Origin: a virus
Reading direction: 5' to 3' (one strand)
Length of the DNA: 36,588 bases
Virus record (IMG/VR): IMGVR_UViG_3300027969_000014
Span: 1 to 36,588 of that record
The translations under genes were made by a program, and so were the position numbers. Numbering within the stretch: position 1 is the first letter of the stretch; each line of letters starts with the position of its first letter. Positions 22,068-28,927 of this stretch are shown here, in pieces. Below the pieces are notes generated by a model, which was not told where the DNA came from, did no database searches, and worked only from the letters and a program-made list of their open reading frames with translations.

Positions 22068-22295
22068 ATGGAATTCGATATAGATTTTTGCGATCTTGAG
22101 TTAGACATCAAGACTTGGGTCGAATGGGAATATGACCCTGAATATGCTCCTGAAGATGGAGTCTACGATAAATACATTTGGACAGCTTACTTAGAAGTAG
22201 GTTATACAAGAATTGATATAACCGATCAACTCTCTGCCAAGGAGTGCAAATCAATTGAAAAGAAGATTGAGGAGTCTATCGATGACAGCCTTTAA
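22068..22295 (+). CDS. 75-residue acidic hypothetical protein
   Basis: The start is ATG 22068, with the leader GAAAGGCTTCAAC before it; five extra codons upstream from a TTG are that leader. The product is acidic and aromatic (MEFDIDFCDLELDIKTWVEW, then DKYIWTAYLEVGYTRIDITD) and likely folds as a small beta sheet plus a helix. Unknown family. First gene of the rightward recombination operon. Confidence 0.6.
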   Translation: MEFDIDFCDLELDIKTWVEWEYDPEYAPEDGVYDKYIWTAYLEVGYTRIDITDQLSAKECKSIEKKIEESIDDSL

Positions 22296-22572
22296 TAAAG
22301 CCAAATGGGAAGCCTACCAATGGCTAAATGATGATGACATCATGGATGCCATCCAAGGCTCTGTAGCTATCCCTCTCGCCATTAAATCAGGAGACTGGGA
22401 GTATGCCTTCCAATTCATCAAAGAACGCATTGACAACAAGATGCAGCGCAGGGCTGAGTTTTACTTGTACAGCATGACAAAGACTGCATCAATTAATGAT
22501 GACGATGAACTACGCACCTTGCGTACCCTTTGGTTGAAAAACGAGTACAGGGGAGAGAAAGATGAAACTTAA
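22282..22572 (+). CDS. 96-residue helical hypothetical protein
   Basis: GAGGAG precedes ATG 22282; the first 14 bases overlap the previous gene. The product is helical with MTAFNKAKWEAYQWLNDDDI, a DWEYAFQFIKERID helix and a terminal TLWLKNEYRGEKDET. No family recognised. Confidence 0.6.
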   Translation: MTAFNKAKWEAYQWLNDDDIMDAIQGSVAIPLAIKSGDWEYAFQFIKERIDNKMQRRAEFYLYSMTKTASINDDDELRTLRTLWLKNEYRGEKDET

Positions 22573-22777
22573 AAACACCATTGCAACAATCTTAGAGGAA
22601 AGCCAAGATGAATATTTTTGCCAGTTTTGCACGAAACCTAAAGTTGCGACTCTTCCGATTTGCTCCTGCTCAGGCAATTGGTTCAGACTTTCCGACTTTG
22701 ACTTTGATACCCAATTCTCCATTGCCCAACAAATCTTTAACTCACAGAAAGGTGTACCCAACAAAGAGAGTGACTGA
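22562..22777 (+). CDS. 71-residue Cys-rich protein
   Basis: Starts inside the previous gene with GAGAAAG upstream. The product contains CQFC near residue 20 and a CSCSGNW near residue 34, which may form a zinc site, followed by an acidic, aromatic stretch. It shares about 170 bp with the frame starting at 22608, so one of the two may be wrong; the cysteine spacing makes this the better one. Confidence 0.5.
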   Translation: MKLKNTIATILEESQDEYFCQFCTKPKVATLPICSCSGNWFRLSDFDFDTQFSIAQQIFNSQKGVPNKESD

Positions 22778-22850
22778 CCCTGAGTTTGTATATACAGACT
22801 CAACCAAAACAAACATTTTTAAAACATTTCAAAAGTTTAAACAGGAGTGA
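22608..22850 (+). CDS. Overlapping ORF, likely real only at its C-terminus
   Basis: An 80-codon frame whose N-terminal half overlaps the Cys-rich gene. The C-terminal end (RVTDPEFVYTDSTKTN, then IFKTFQKFK) resembles a short phage protein type I recall with VTDPxFxY and a KTxxKF end. The true start may be a GTG near 22750 or 22771 rather than the ATG at 22608. It ends two bases before the ERF gene start. Confidence 0.4.
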   Translation: MNIFASFARNLKLRLFRFAPAQAIGSDFPTLTLIPNSPLPNKSLTHRKVYPTKRVTDPEFVYTDSTKTNIFKTFQKFKQE

Positions 22851-22852
22851 AT

Positions 22853-23434
22853 ATGAAAGAACAAAGCAAAGAAAATCTAGAGGTATATGTAAAGTTGGCT
22901 GTGGCACGATCAAAGCTACGATCAAAGGTTCTTAAGAAGTCAGGACAAAATAAGTTTGCTGGATACAACTACTTTGAACTTGGCGACTTCCTACACCCAA
23001 TCATGGAGATATTTGATGAAGTTGGCTTGATCGGCATAGTGTCGTTTACTAAAGAACAAGCTGAACTTCGCATTGTAGATACCGAAATTGGAGGTGAGAT
23101 TGTGATTACTTCACCTTTTGGGTCTGCGGCTCTCAAAGGTTGCCATGAAGTGCAAAACATTGGGGCAGTTGAAACCTACCAAAGACGCTATCTTTGGGTG
23201 ACAGCAATGGAGATTGTTGAGCATGATGCCCTTGATTCAACAACAGGGTCAGGCAACATTGAAACAGTAGATGTAGGCTTGATGATTGACCACTTGGCGG
23301 CTATTGAAGCTGCATCAACTTTAGAGGAACTCAAGAATGTATACGGCACTGCTTACGCTGCTTGCGATGGTGATAAGGGCTGGCAAAAGAAAGTGATTGA
23401 TGCCAAAGAAAAGCGTAAAGGAGCATTGAAATGA
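22853..23434 (+). CDS. ERF-family single-strand annealing protein
   Basis: This 193-residue protein starts at ATG 22853 with AGGAG upstream. The core, KSGQNKFAGYNYFELGDFLH then PIMEIFDEVGL, SPFGSAALKGCHEVQNIG and AVETYQRRYLWVTAMEI, is the ERF pattern of phage recombinases that anneal complementary single strands. A helical acidic C-terminus follows. It overlaps the YqaJ exonuclease by four bases, the usual exonuclease/annealase pairing. Confidence 0.85.
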   Translation: MKEQSKENLEVYVKLAVARSKLRSKVLKKSGQNKFAGYNYFELGDFLHPIMEIFDEVGLIGIVSFTKEQAELRIVDTEIGGEIVITSPFGSAALKGCHEVQNIGAVETYQRRYLWVTAMEIVEHDALDSTTGSGNIETVDVGLMIDHLAAIEAASTLEELKNVYGTAYAACDGDKGWQKKVIDAKEKRKGALK

Positions 23435-24051
23435 GTGAAGTAGAACAAGGCTCTCCCGAATGGTTTGCACAGCGTTGTGGCAAAGCCACTGCCTCTCGTA
23501 TCTCTGACATTGTTGCCAAAACAAAGACAGGCTACAGCACCAGCAGGGCTAACTACATGGCTCAACTGGTAGTCGAGCGTATGACAAACCAAGTGGCAGA
23601 GTCATACACCAATGCGGCTATGGAGTGGGGAATCGAGCAGGAAGTTTTTGCTCGTGCCGCATACGAGGCTAAAACAGGCAATATGGTAGATCAGGTAGGT
23701 GCTATTGACCATCCACGCATTACCCTGTCTGCTGCCTCTCCTGATGGCTTGGTGGGCGATGATGGGTGCTTAGAGATCAAGTGTCCCAACACTGCTACTC
23801 ACATTGACACAATCCTTGGCGATGAGCCAGCAAAGAAGTATTACGACCAAATGCAATGGCAGATGGCGTGTGCGAACAGAAGTTGGTGCGACTTTGTGAG
23901 TTTCGACCCACGAATGCCCGAACACCTACAACTGTTCATCAAAAGAATCGAGCGCAATGATATGTATATTGCAGAACTCGAACAAGAGGTTATCCAGTTC
24001 CTTTCAGAAGTGGATGACAAAGTTAAAAAACTCAATGAAATAAAGGTTTAA
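23431..24051 (+). CDS. YqaJ/lambda-type recombination exonuclease
   Basis: This 206-residue protein opens with GSPEWFAQRCGKATASRI, the YqaJ signature. E70 in MEWGIEQE, D106 in SAASPDGLVG and E116/K118 in CLEIKCP give the PD-(D/E)xK-like catalytic set; YYDQMQWQMACA follows. It chews 5' ends so the ERF protein can anneal. It is coupled to ERF by an ATGA overlap. Confidence 0.9.
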   Translation: MSEVEQGSPEWFAQRCGKATASRISDIVAKTKTGYSTSRANYMAQLVVERMTNQVAESYTNAAMEWGIEQEVFARAAYEAKTGNMVDQVGAIDHPRITLSAASPDGLVGDDGCLEIKCPNTATHIDTILGDEPAKKYYDQMQWQMACANRSWCDFVSFDPRMPEHLQLFIKRIERNDMYIAELEQEVIQFLSEVDDKVKKLNEIKV

Positions 24052-24053
24052 AC

Positions 24054-24305
24054 ATGAAAGATGCTTTTTTTAGATTACCGCAGATTATTGGAGATGCTAA
24101 AGCCAATCCACCAATTCCAGCCCTTATTCCTGTTTCCAAAACAACTTGGTATGCGGGTATTAACAGCGGAATTTTTCCAAAAGGCATAAAGTTATCTCCA
24201 AGAGTTTGCGTTTGGAGAGAATCTGACATTCAAAATGTAATTAAAAATTTTGAACAAAATAACACAACAAGTAATGTCGTAAATTTCAAAAAAATGAAGG
24301 TGTAA
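24054..24305 (+). CDS. AlpA-like helix-turn-helix protein
   Basis: This 83-residue protein has VSKTTWYAGINSGIFPKGIK followed by LSPRVCVWRESDIQNVI, the AlpA/excisionase-type MerR-like helix-turn-helix with the WRESDI wing. These proteins regulate excision or transcription. No integrase is present, so a transcription role in the operon is more likely. It starts two bases after the exonuclease stop. Confidence 0.75.
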   Translation: MKDAFFRLPQIIGDAKANPPIPALIPVSKTTWYAGINSGIFPKGIKLSPRVCVWRESDIQNVIKNFEQNNTTSNVVNFKKMKV

Positions 24306-24307
24306 AT

Positions 24308-24550
24308 ATGGAACAGCGTGATAACTCAGGTGTATTGTTTAAGAACGACAAGAAAGAATCAGGCAACCAACCTGACTACAAGGGCAACATCACAGTTGAT
24401 GGTCAACCCTATTGGCTATCGGCTTGGATTAAAGATGGGAAAACAGGCAAATTTATGGGTCTTGCGGTAAGCCCTAAAGAAGAAGCCAACACTTCCTCAC
24501 CAAAGAAGAAGTCTTCCATTGAAGACATGGATGAAGACCTGCCTTTCTGA
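24308..24550 (+). CDS. Small SSB-like protein with acidic tail
   Basis: This 80-residue protein has GVLFKNDKKESGNQPDYKGN, YWLSAWIKDGKTGKFMGLAV and a final DMDEDLPF, an acidic tail with a terminal Phe like that of bacterial SSB. Similar small OB-like phage proteins (DUF736-type, from memory) occur beside recombinase genes. It probably covers single-stranded DNA in recombination or binds host partners through its tail. Encoded two bases after the AlpA-like gene. Confidence 0.65.
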   Translation: MEQRDNSGVLFKNDKKESGNQPDYKGNITVDGQPYWLSAWIKDGKTGKFMGLAVSPKEEANTSSPKKKSSIEDMDEDLPF

Positions 24551-24572
24551 TGTAAACCAACGGGGAAAACGT

Positions 24573-24592
24573 AAGTGAGTACCCACTAACTT
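24573..24592 (+). promoter_or_regulatory. AAGTGAGT/ACTAACTT inverted repeat before the transglycosylase
   Basis: A 7-of-8-bp inverted repeat (spacer ACCC) lies 14 bases before the next ATG, in the only appreciable gap of the operon. It may be an operator or an RNA hairpin near the ribosome site. Confidence 0.3.
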
Positions 24593-24605
24593 GATAGGAG
24601 TGAAT

Positions 24606-25343
24606 ATGATCCATTACCATGGACTTCCAATAACACCAACGCCTGTTGCTAACTATGCAGTTCAAGCTGGTCATGCGTTTGTTTCGTATGCCCATCCTGA
24701 GCAGATAGCAACCGCTATTGATGTAGCTCAGTCTTTTGCTATTGATAATGGGGCATTTAGCGCATGGAAATCAGGTGAGCCAGTAACAGATTGGCAACCC
24801 TTTTATGAATGGGCATTAAATCTCAAAAAAGTACCCTCCTGCGACTTTGCTGTTTTGCCTGATGTTATTGATGGCACAGAAGAAGATAACGATGCCTTGT
24901 TGCGTGATAACCCATTGCCGTTGTGGTTTGGCGCACCTGTTTGGCATATGCACGAATCCCTTGAGAGACTTGAACAATTAGCCAACACCTATGTTCGGGT
25001 TTGCATTGGTAGTTCAGGTGAATACGCAACCATAGGAACTTTTCAATGGTGGTCAAAGATGGGTCAAGCCATGCGGGTAATCTGTGATGATTTAGGCAGA
25101 CCATCTTGCAAATTGCATGGATTGAGGATGTTAGACCCTGCAATATTTACAAAACTGCCATTTTGCTCTGCTGATTCCACAAACATTGCTAGAAATGTTG
25201 GTATGGATGGTAAATGGAGAAGCGGAAATTATCCCCCACCAACAAAAGAGGCAAGAGCGCAAGTCATGAGAAGTAGGATTGAGGCACACAATGCCCCGCC
25301 AGTTTGGGGTTTTCATCAAGTTGAACAAGGAGTATTACTATGA
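24606..25343 (+). CDS. TGT/DpdA-like transglycosylase (7-deazaguanine base exchange)
   Basis: This 245-residue protein starts at ATG 24606 (AGGAG upstream). Key segments are HGLPITP, SFAIDNGAFSAWKSG (DNGAFS 47-52, comparable to the DSGGFQ active-site loop of queuine tRNA-ribosyltransferase), LPDVIDG (84-90) and PVWHMHES (111-118). They continue with GSSGEY (135-140), HGLRMLDP (171-178) and SADSTN (188-193). TGT-family enzymes swap guanine for a 7-deazaguanine; phage DpdA relatives do this in DNA. The zinc-binding Cys set of tRNA TGT is absent, as expected for a diverged phage type. The neighbouring transporter gene fits import of the precursor. Substrate and target (DNA or tRNA) are inferred. 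Confidence 0.7.
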   Translation: MIHYHGLPITPTPVANYAVQAGHAFVSYAHPEQIATAIDVAQSFAIDNGAFSAWKSGEPVTDWQPFYEWALNLKKVPSCDFAVLPDVIDGTEEDNDALLRDNPLPLWFGAPVWHMHESLERLEQLANTYVRVCIGSSGEYATIGTFQWWSKMGQAMRVICDDLGRPSCKLHGLRMLDPAIFTKLPFCSADSTNIARNVGMDGKWRSGNYPPPTKEARAQVMRSRIEAHNAPPVWGFHQVEQGVLL

Positions 25344-25816
25344 TTTATGCAGGAATTTACATTGCCGCATTGGTTGCCGCCAACCTTTTGGTCGCTTGGT
25401 TAGGGGTTTGGTTTAGTCTAGTCAATGCCTTTGTCTTGATTGGATTGGACTTATCTCTGCGAGACAAACTGCATGATTTATGGCAAGGCGACAAATTGCC
25501 CATAAAAATGGGCGGTTTGATTGCAACGGCAAGCATTGTTTCTTATGCCATAAATCCAGCCACAGGCATGATTGCATTTGCTTCCTTGGCGGCTTTCAGC
25601 TTATCAATGGTAGCTGATTCACTGGTCTACCAATACCTCAAGCATAAAGAATGGATGATTCGTGTTAATGGGTCAAATGTTGCTGGCTCTGCTGTTGATT
25701 CAGTAGTTTTCCCAACAATAGCTTTTGGTGGGTTGATGCCTGAAATTGTCGCATTGCAATTTGTAGCAAAAGTTGGTGGTGGTTTTGTTTGGAGTAAATT
25801 TTTAAATAGGAGTTGA
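25340..25816 (+). CDS. YhhQ/VUT-like queuosine-precursor transporter
   Basis: This 158-residue protein is hydrophobic, with about five to six membrane helices. LIGLDLSLRDKL (33-44) and NVAGSAVDSVVFPTIAFG (113-130), then PEIVALQFVAKVGGGFVW, are the VUT family hallmarks. The E. coli member YhhQ imports preQ0 and preQ1. At 158 residues it is shorter than cellular YhhQ (about 220), missing mainly the N-terminal helices. Coupled to the transglycosylase by an ATGA overlap. Confidence 0.8.
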   Translation: MIYAGIYIAALVAANLLVAWLGVWFSLVNAFVLIGLDLSLRDKLHDLWQGDKLPIKMGGLIATASIVSYAINPATGMIAFASLAAFSLSMVADSLVYQYLKHKEWMIRVNGSNVAGSAVDSVVFPTIAFGGLMPEIVALQFVAKVGGGFVWSKFLNRS

Positions 25817-25817
25817 T

Positions 25818-26150
25818 ATGAGTTTAGATGACACACATTTTGGTGGCGGTGTAAAGAAGTTCTTTGACTTGCCAATATTCAATCGGGTAAGGAATTCCGA
25901 CCCAGTAACCAGCCATGAAGCTGCTGATGCCGCCAAGGACTTAGCTGCCAAGCATTTCAGTGTCATTGTGGACTGTTTAAAGGCTCATGGAGCGCTTGGA
26001 AAAGACGGGATAGCTAGACATAGCGGGTTAGAGAGAAGTCAAGTCTCACGCCGTTTAAACGAGCTGGAGAAAATGAATCTAATCCAGTTGACAGGCAGAA
26101 CAGTCAAGTCTTCAGCAGGGCGTAATGAACGTGAGTGGAGGGCAGTCTAA
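25818..26150 (+). CDS. Winged-helix DNA-binding protein
   Basis: This 110-residue protein has RVRNSDPVTSHEAADAAKDL then KHFSVIVDCLKAHGALGKDG, followed by IARHSGLERSQVSRRLNELE: a helix-turn-helix with recognition helix and LIQLTGRTVKS wing. This MarR-like form is common in phage small regulators. It may control the operon, possibly at one of the palindromes reported. It begins one base after the transporter stop. Confidence 0.7.
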   Translation: MSLDDTHFGGGVKKFFDLPIFNRVRNSDPVTSHEAADAAKDLAAKHFSVIVDCLKAHGALGKDGIARHSGLERSQVSRRLNELEKMNLIQLTGRTVKSSAGRNEREWRAV

Positions 26151-26269
26151 TGTGGGATGTTCTTGTAACTTTTATGCTGATGCTGTTTGGCGCATTTGTG
26201 GTGGTTGTCTTTGGTGCAATCCTGATTTGGACACTTTATTTGCTACAAAACGAGGCTGATAATGACTGA
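26150..26269 (+). CDS. 39-residue single-TM protein
   Basis: An ATG overlaps the previous stop (TAATG) with GGAGGG upstream. The product is MWDVLVTFMLMLFGAFVVVV plus FGAILIWTLYLL and a short acidic tail: one strong membrane helix. Packing and the ribosome site support it; role unknown. Confidence 0.55.
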   Translation: MWDVLVTFMLMLFGAFVVVVFGAILIWTLYLLQNEADND

Positions 26270-26486
26270 AGAAGATGAAGCATTCAACGACATTGAGCGA
26301 CAAGCCAACCAGCGTAAGGAATCTGTCAAAGCAAACTTTCTACAGCCCAAGTCTGCACAAGAGTTCTACGATGAACTACGCAATAACGTCATTGAAGAAG
26401 TGGCTAGAGAGATTAGGAAGCTAACTGGCTTTGGTAAAGACACCATAGATGGTTTAGCTATTTACATTGAGGGAATGAAGAAATGA
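26262..26486 (+). CDS. 74-residue charged helical protein
   Basis: The product begins MTEEDEAFNDIERQANQRKE and continues with a helix FYDELRNNVIEEVAREIRKL. The N-terminal EDEAFNDIERQxNQRKE looks like a type I recall near phage recombination genes; function unknown. It overlaps the TM protein by 8 bp and the next gene by four. Confidence 0.6.
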   Translation: MTEEDEAFNDIERQANQRKESVKANFLQPKSAQEFYDELRNNVIEEVAREIRKLTGFGKDTIDGLAIYIEGMKK

Positions 26487-26659
26487 GTAAAGAAAAGAGC
26501 GTATTTGATTGGAGAGGCGAGCCTAGTATTTGGCTAAAAGACAAACAGCTAAAACAGATTGCAGCAGGTCAGATACTTGGTAAAAATGCTAGGCAACGAG
26601 AAGCCTTGAAAGAAAATAAGGAATTCTTCATTTATTCAAAAGCTAAACTAAGTAAATGA
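26483..26659 (+). CDS. 58-residue basic hypothetical protein
   Basis: A short gene with ATGA overlaps at both ends. The product, MSKEKSVFDWRGEPSIWLKD then KQLKQIAAGQILGKNARQRE, is basic and helical. The packing makes coding likely although it is short. Confidence 0.55.
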   Translation: MSKEKSVFDWRGEPSIWLKDKQLKQIAAGQILGKNARQREALKENKEFFIYSKAKLSK

Positions 26660-26859
26660 TTCGTAAGATCAGAACCTTTTACGGCAGGAGAAATGGTCAA
26701 CGTGGGAACAAAGTAACCACTATTGACCGAGGTGAAGCATGGCTATGTGAGAAGTGCGGGGATGTGATGTTCTTTGAACACCTAGTCCCCAAACACTTCT
26801 GCAAGAGGCTAATTAAGCCTGTAGTCCATTCAGATACTGGGTCTTCCCTGCCACCTTGA
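26656..26859 (+). CDS. 67-residue zinc-finger-like protein
   Basis: The product has a CEKCG knuckle near residue 31 and an HLVPKHFC segment near residue 42, a likely C-x2-C...H/C zinc site in a basic context. Its last 47 bp run into the convergent endolysin gene. It closes the rightward recombination operon. Confidence 0.6.
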   Translation: MIRKIRTFYGRRNGQRGNKVTTIDRGEAWLCEKCGDVMFFEHLVPKHFCKRLIKPVVHSDTGSSLPP

Positions 26860-27277
26860 CAGCAGTCAATTCCTGCTTCTTGAGGTTATTAGGGTCATAG
26901 GACACATGAACCCAACCTGAATCAGGCACACCCTGTGTGTAGAATTCAAGGATTAGTTGTGTATAGTCCAAATTATCCATAATCCATTGGGCGAGATCAG
27001 CATTGGCAACACCAGCAATCTCAATATCGGCTGCCTGACCTTTGCAATGGTCTGAAGTCTTAGAGCCACCAACAGCAGCATTGGACTCAGGACTGCGATA
27101 GGCTGAGTTCACAGTTACAGACTTGCCAAAGTGGTCACGAACAGGCTGAAGCACCTTGTCGCACAAAGTCTTCAGATTGTCAATAGCTTCATCATCGGGC
27201 GTGTTATCTATACCAAGACGGGTAGCCGTATCTGATTTCGTTAGTTCTTTCAAAGAAAAATTGGCTGATAAATTCAT
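26813..27277 (-). CDS. Endolysin, peptidase M15A (D-Ala-D-Ala endopeptidase type)
   Basis: This 154-residue protein has the M15A zinc site: SAYRSPESNAAVGGSKTSDH with H77, AADIE with D84, and GWVHVSY with H124, with E111 a candidate catalytic acid. It cuts peptide cross-links in peptidoglycan. It has no signal or membrane segment, so it needs a holin; candidates are encoded at 29407-29733 and 4941-5144. It is a lone leftward gene; a promoter-like TTGTTA-N16-TAAAAT lies upstream (plus 27344-27371). Confidence 0.9.
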   Translation of the reverse strand: MNLSANFSLKELTKSDTATRLGIDNTPDDEAIDNLKTLCDKVLQPVRDHFGKSVTVNSAYRSPESNAAVGGSKTSDHCKGQAADIEIAGVANADLAQWIMDNLDYTQLILEFYTQGVPDSGWVHVSYDPNNLKKQELTAVKVAGKTQYLNGLQA

Positions 27278-27343
27278 TTCTTTAACCTTTCGTTGTAAAA
27301 ATTGATGGATTATTGCTGGTCTCTGTCACAAATTAGAGATAGC

Positions 27344-27371
27344 ATTTTACTTGGCGATCATGCCATAACAA
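27344..27371 (-). promoter_or_regulatory. Candidate promoter for the endolysin gene
   Basis: On the minus strand TTGTTA (plus 27366-27371) and TAAAAT (plus 27344-27349) are 16 bp apart, matching the sigma-70 consensus at 4 and 5 of 6 positions. It lies in the divergent gap between the endolysin and the acidic small gene. Confidence 0.4.
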
Positions 27372-27381
27372 GGGGAACATC

Positions 27382-27663
27382 ATGTACAAGATTGAGATTG
27401 ACATTGCAGATTGGGATTTCGGTTCAGACAAAGTGACTGTTGAGACAATGGATTTCGACAAGATCGCTATCATTCAAGAATTCATCGAATTTCAAAAGAA
27501 CCACGACTGGTTGGTTGACTATGACGTGACCGATGACTGGGTTTACCAGTGTGACGAAGAAGTCATGGAAGACGAAAGCGCCGAAGACGAAGAATACGAA
27601 GAATACGAAATCGGAGAGACTGTAGAAGACGAAGATGGCATTGTGTGGGAACGTGTGGCATAA
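27382..27663 (+). CDS. 93-residue very acidic protein
   Basis: Of 93 residues 34 are Asp or Glu and only 5 are Lys or Arg. The N-terminus looks structured (MYKIEIDIADWDFG, KIAIIQEFIEFQKNHDWLV), and the C-terminal third is a run of Asp/Glu/Tyr. The charge resembles DNA-mimic anti-restriction proteins such as Ocr or Gam-type inhibitors, but no motif links it to one. It is a single-gene rightward unit with AAGGGG upstream and a strong terminator after it. Confidence 0.6.
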   Translation: MYKIEIDIADWDFGSDKVTVETMDFDKIAIIQEFIEFQKNHDWLVDYDVTDDWVYQCDEEVMEDESAEDEEYEEYEIGETVEDEDGIVWERVA

Positions 27664-27686
27664 TTCAGTCGCAGTTGTTATTGACA

Positions 27687-27713
27687 GGGGGGTCTTAGGA
27701 CTCCCCTTTTTTT
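27687..27713 (+). terminator. Intrinsic terminator
   Basis: GGGGGGTC-TTAG-GACTCCCC (one G-T pair) followed by seven T at 27707-27713. It ends the acidic gene and touches the stop of the convergent gene at 27712, separating the two units. Confidence 0.85.
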
Positions 27714-27924
27714 ATTCAATATCGTGATCTGCTTCAATGTCTCTAGCCAACTGTCGCCAGTCCAAACTACGTCTATACAGGGTATAGATACGCTCCTCGC
27801 TTAAAGGCTCAGAACGCCTATTAAGCCTGTCATTGGCCTGAGCCAAAGAAAGCTGCGTTTCATGCAGAATGTGATGCAGTTCTTTTATTTCTGCTCTGAG
27901 ATAAGCCACAAGGTCATACGTCAT
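27712..27924 (-). CDS. 70-residue helical hypothetical protein
   Basis: ATG 27924 has TAAGG upstream and is preferred to a TTG seven codons earlier. The product is a coiled-coil-like helix (VAYLRAEIKELHHILHETQL) ending in LDWRQLARDIEADHDIE, an end I associate with small phage proteins of unknown role. It is the last gene of the leftward late block and overlaps the phosphoesterase gene by 11 bp. Confidence 0.6.
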   Translation of the reverse strand: MTYDLVAYLRAEIKELHHILHETQLSLAQANDRLNRRSEPLSEERIYTLYRRSLDWRQLARDIEADHDIE

Positions 27925-28870
27925 ATACCTTACCCCTAAACTCAACTTGACCTTCAGCCCACTTATGGACTAACTCAGGCCAAAGCAATTTCCCATTGTG
28001 AAATGTCAGTACAGCAAACCCTGACCGCCAATTGGTAGGCGAATCCTCAAGATAATTGACAAACTGAGCCCCATCAGTGTCAGCCAAAGTGCCTGTATCA
28101 ACGCCAAATCGGTTGCCATTATAGTCAGCATAAGGAGTGACTTTAAGGCTGTGTAGATGCCCCGTACAAATTGAGACCCCCGCACCGACCGTGTTATTGT
28201 GAGTAGCATGAATTCCACCCTTCCAACGGTGCTTGACAACTACTTCCTCTGTAGGCCAGCAAGACCAGCAAGGATGCCAAGCAGGGAAATGGTCTTTCAA
28301 GGAAAAGCCCTTGACTTGCTCATACTGGGGTGCATTGGCAGCTAGGCGGTTCTCAAACCTAGCATCATGGTTGCCAAGTGTCCACACTAGGTTGACATTG
28401 TGTCTTGCTTTCTTAGCAGCTTCCTCAATCTCACCCATTGCCAATTCACAGGCCTTCAACTCCTGTATCACACTAGGTGTAGAGTCCCATCCAATACGAG
28501 GATAGCGAGAGATAGAAGCGCCATCAAATATGTCTCCATTGGCAATGACAGCCTTTGGCTGAAACTCTTTAATCGCCCAAAGAAGACCTTTATACGCCGT
28601 TGTATGGATGCTAGGCCAGAAGTGAGCATCACTAAAAACCAGAACAATGCCATTCTCAATCCCCAATTCTTTGCGGACTGAATTTTCCTTGATAGTTTGC
28701 TGTTTGCTGTTCTTTGACTTTAGTGGCTCGCCGTATCTAGCCTCTAGGTTGTTTTTGCGCCTAATGATATTACGCATATCCATGCCAACGGCTTTAGCAA
28801 ATGCACTGGCAGATTCATACGTTTTCCAAAGTTCAATAAACTCTTGATCGCTGTAAACAGTTTTGCCCAT
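27914..28870 (-). CDS. Calcineurin-like metallophosphoesterase with N-terminal HTH
   Basis: This 318-residue protein shows the metal-binding motifs of the family: FSDAHFWP (D81, H83), NGDIFDG (D113), GNHD (166-169), H221/H224 in GIHATHN and GHLH (237-240). Residues 8-50 form a helical, DNA-binding-like domain (FIELWKTYESASAFAKAV, then MRNIIRRKNNLE). Such phage enzymes hydrolyse phosphodiesters in DNA or nucleotides; the N-terminal domain suggests a DNA substrate. Located with the lysis genes. Confidence 0.85.
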   Translation of the reverse strand: MGKTVYSDQEFIELWKTYESASAFAKAVGMDMRNIIRRKNNLEARYGEPLKSKNSKQQTIKENSVRKELGIENGIVLVFSDAHFWPSIHTTAYKGLLWAIKEFQPKAVIANGDIFDGASISRYPRIGWDSTPSVIQELKACELAMGEIEEAAKKARHNVNLVWTLGNHDARFENRLAANAPQYEQVKGFSLKDHFPAWHPCWSCWPTEEVVVKHRWKGGIHATHNNTVGAGVSICTGHLHSLKVTPYADYNGNRFGVDTGTLADTDGAQFVNYLEDSPTNWRSGFAVLTFHNGKLLWPELVHKWAEGQVEFRGKVYDV

Positions 28871-28927
28871 GACAACTCCAGTGAAGTTGTCTGAAATTAA
28901 ACTAAATCAATGACAACAGCATGAATC

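Noticed and set aside
23321-23592. Several 60-80 codon minus-strand frames opposite ERF and YqaJ genes
   Set aside because: All lie antisense to strongly supported recombination genes and have no supporting motifs.
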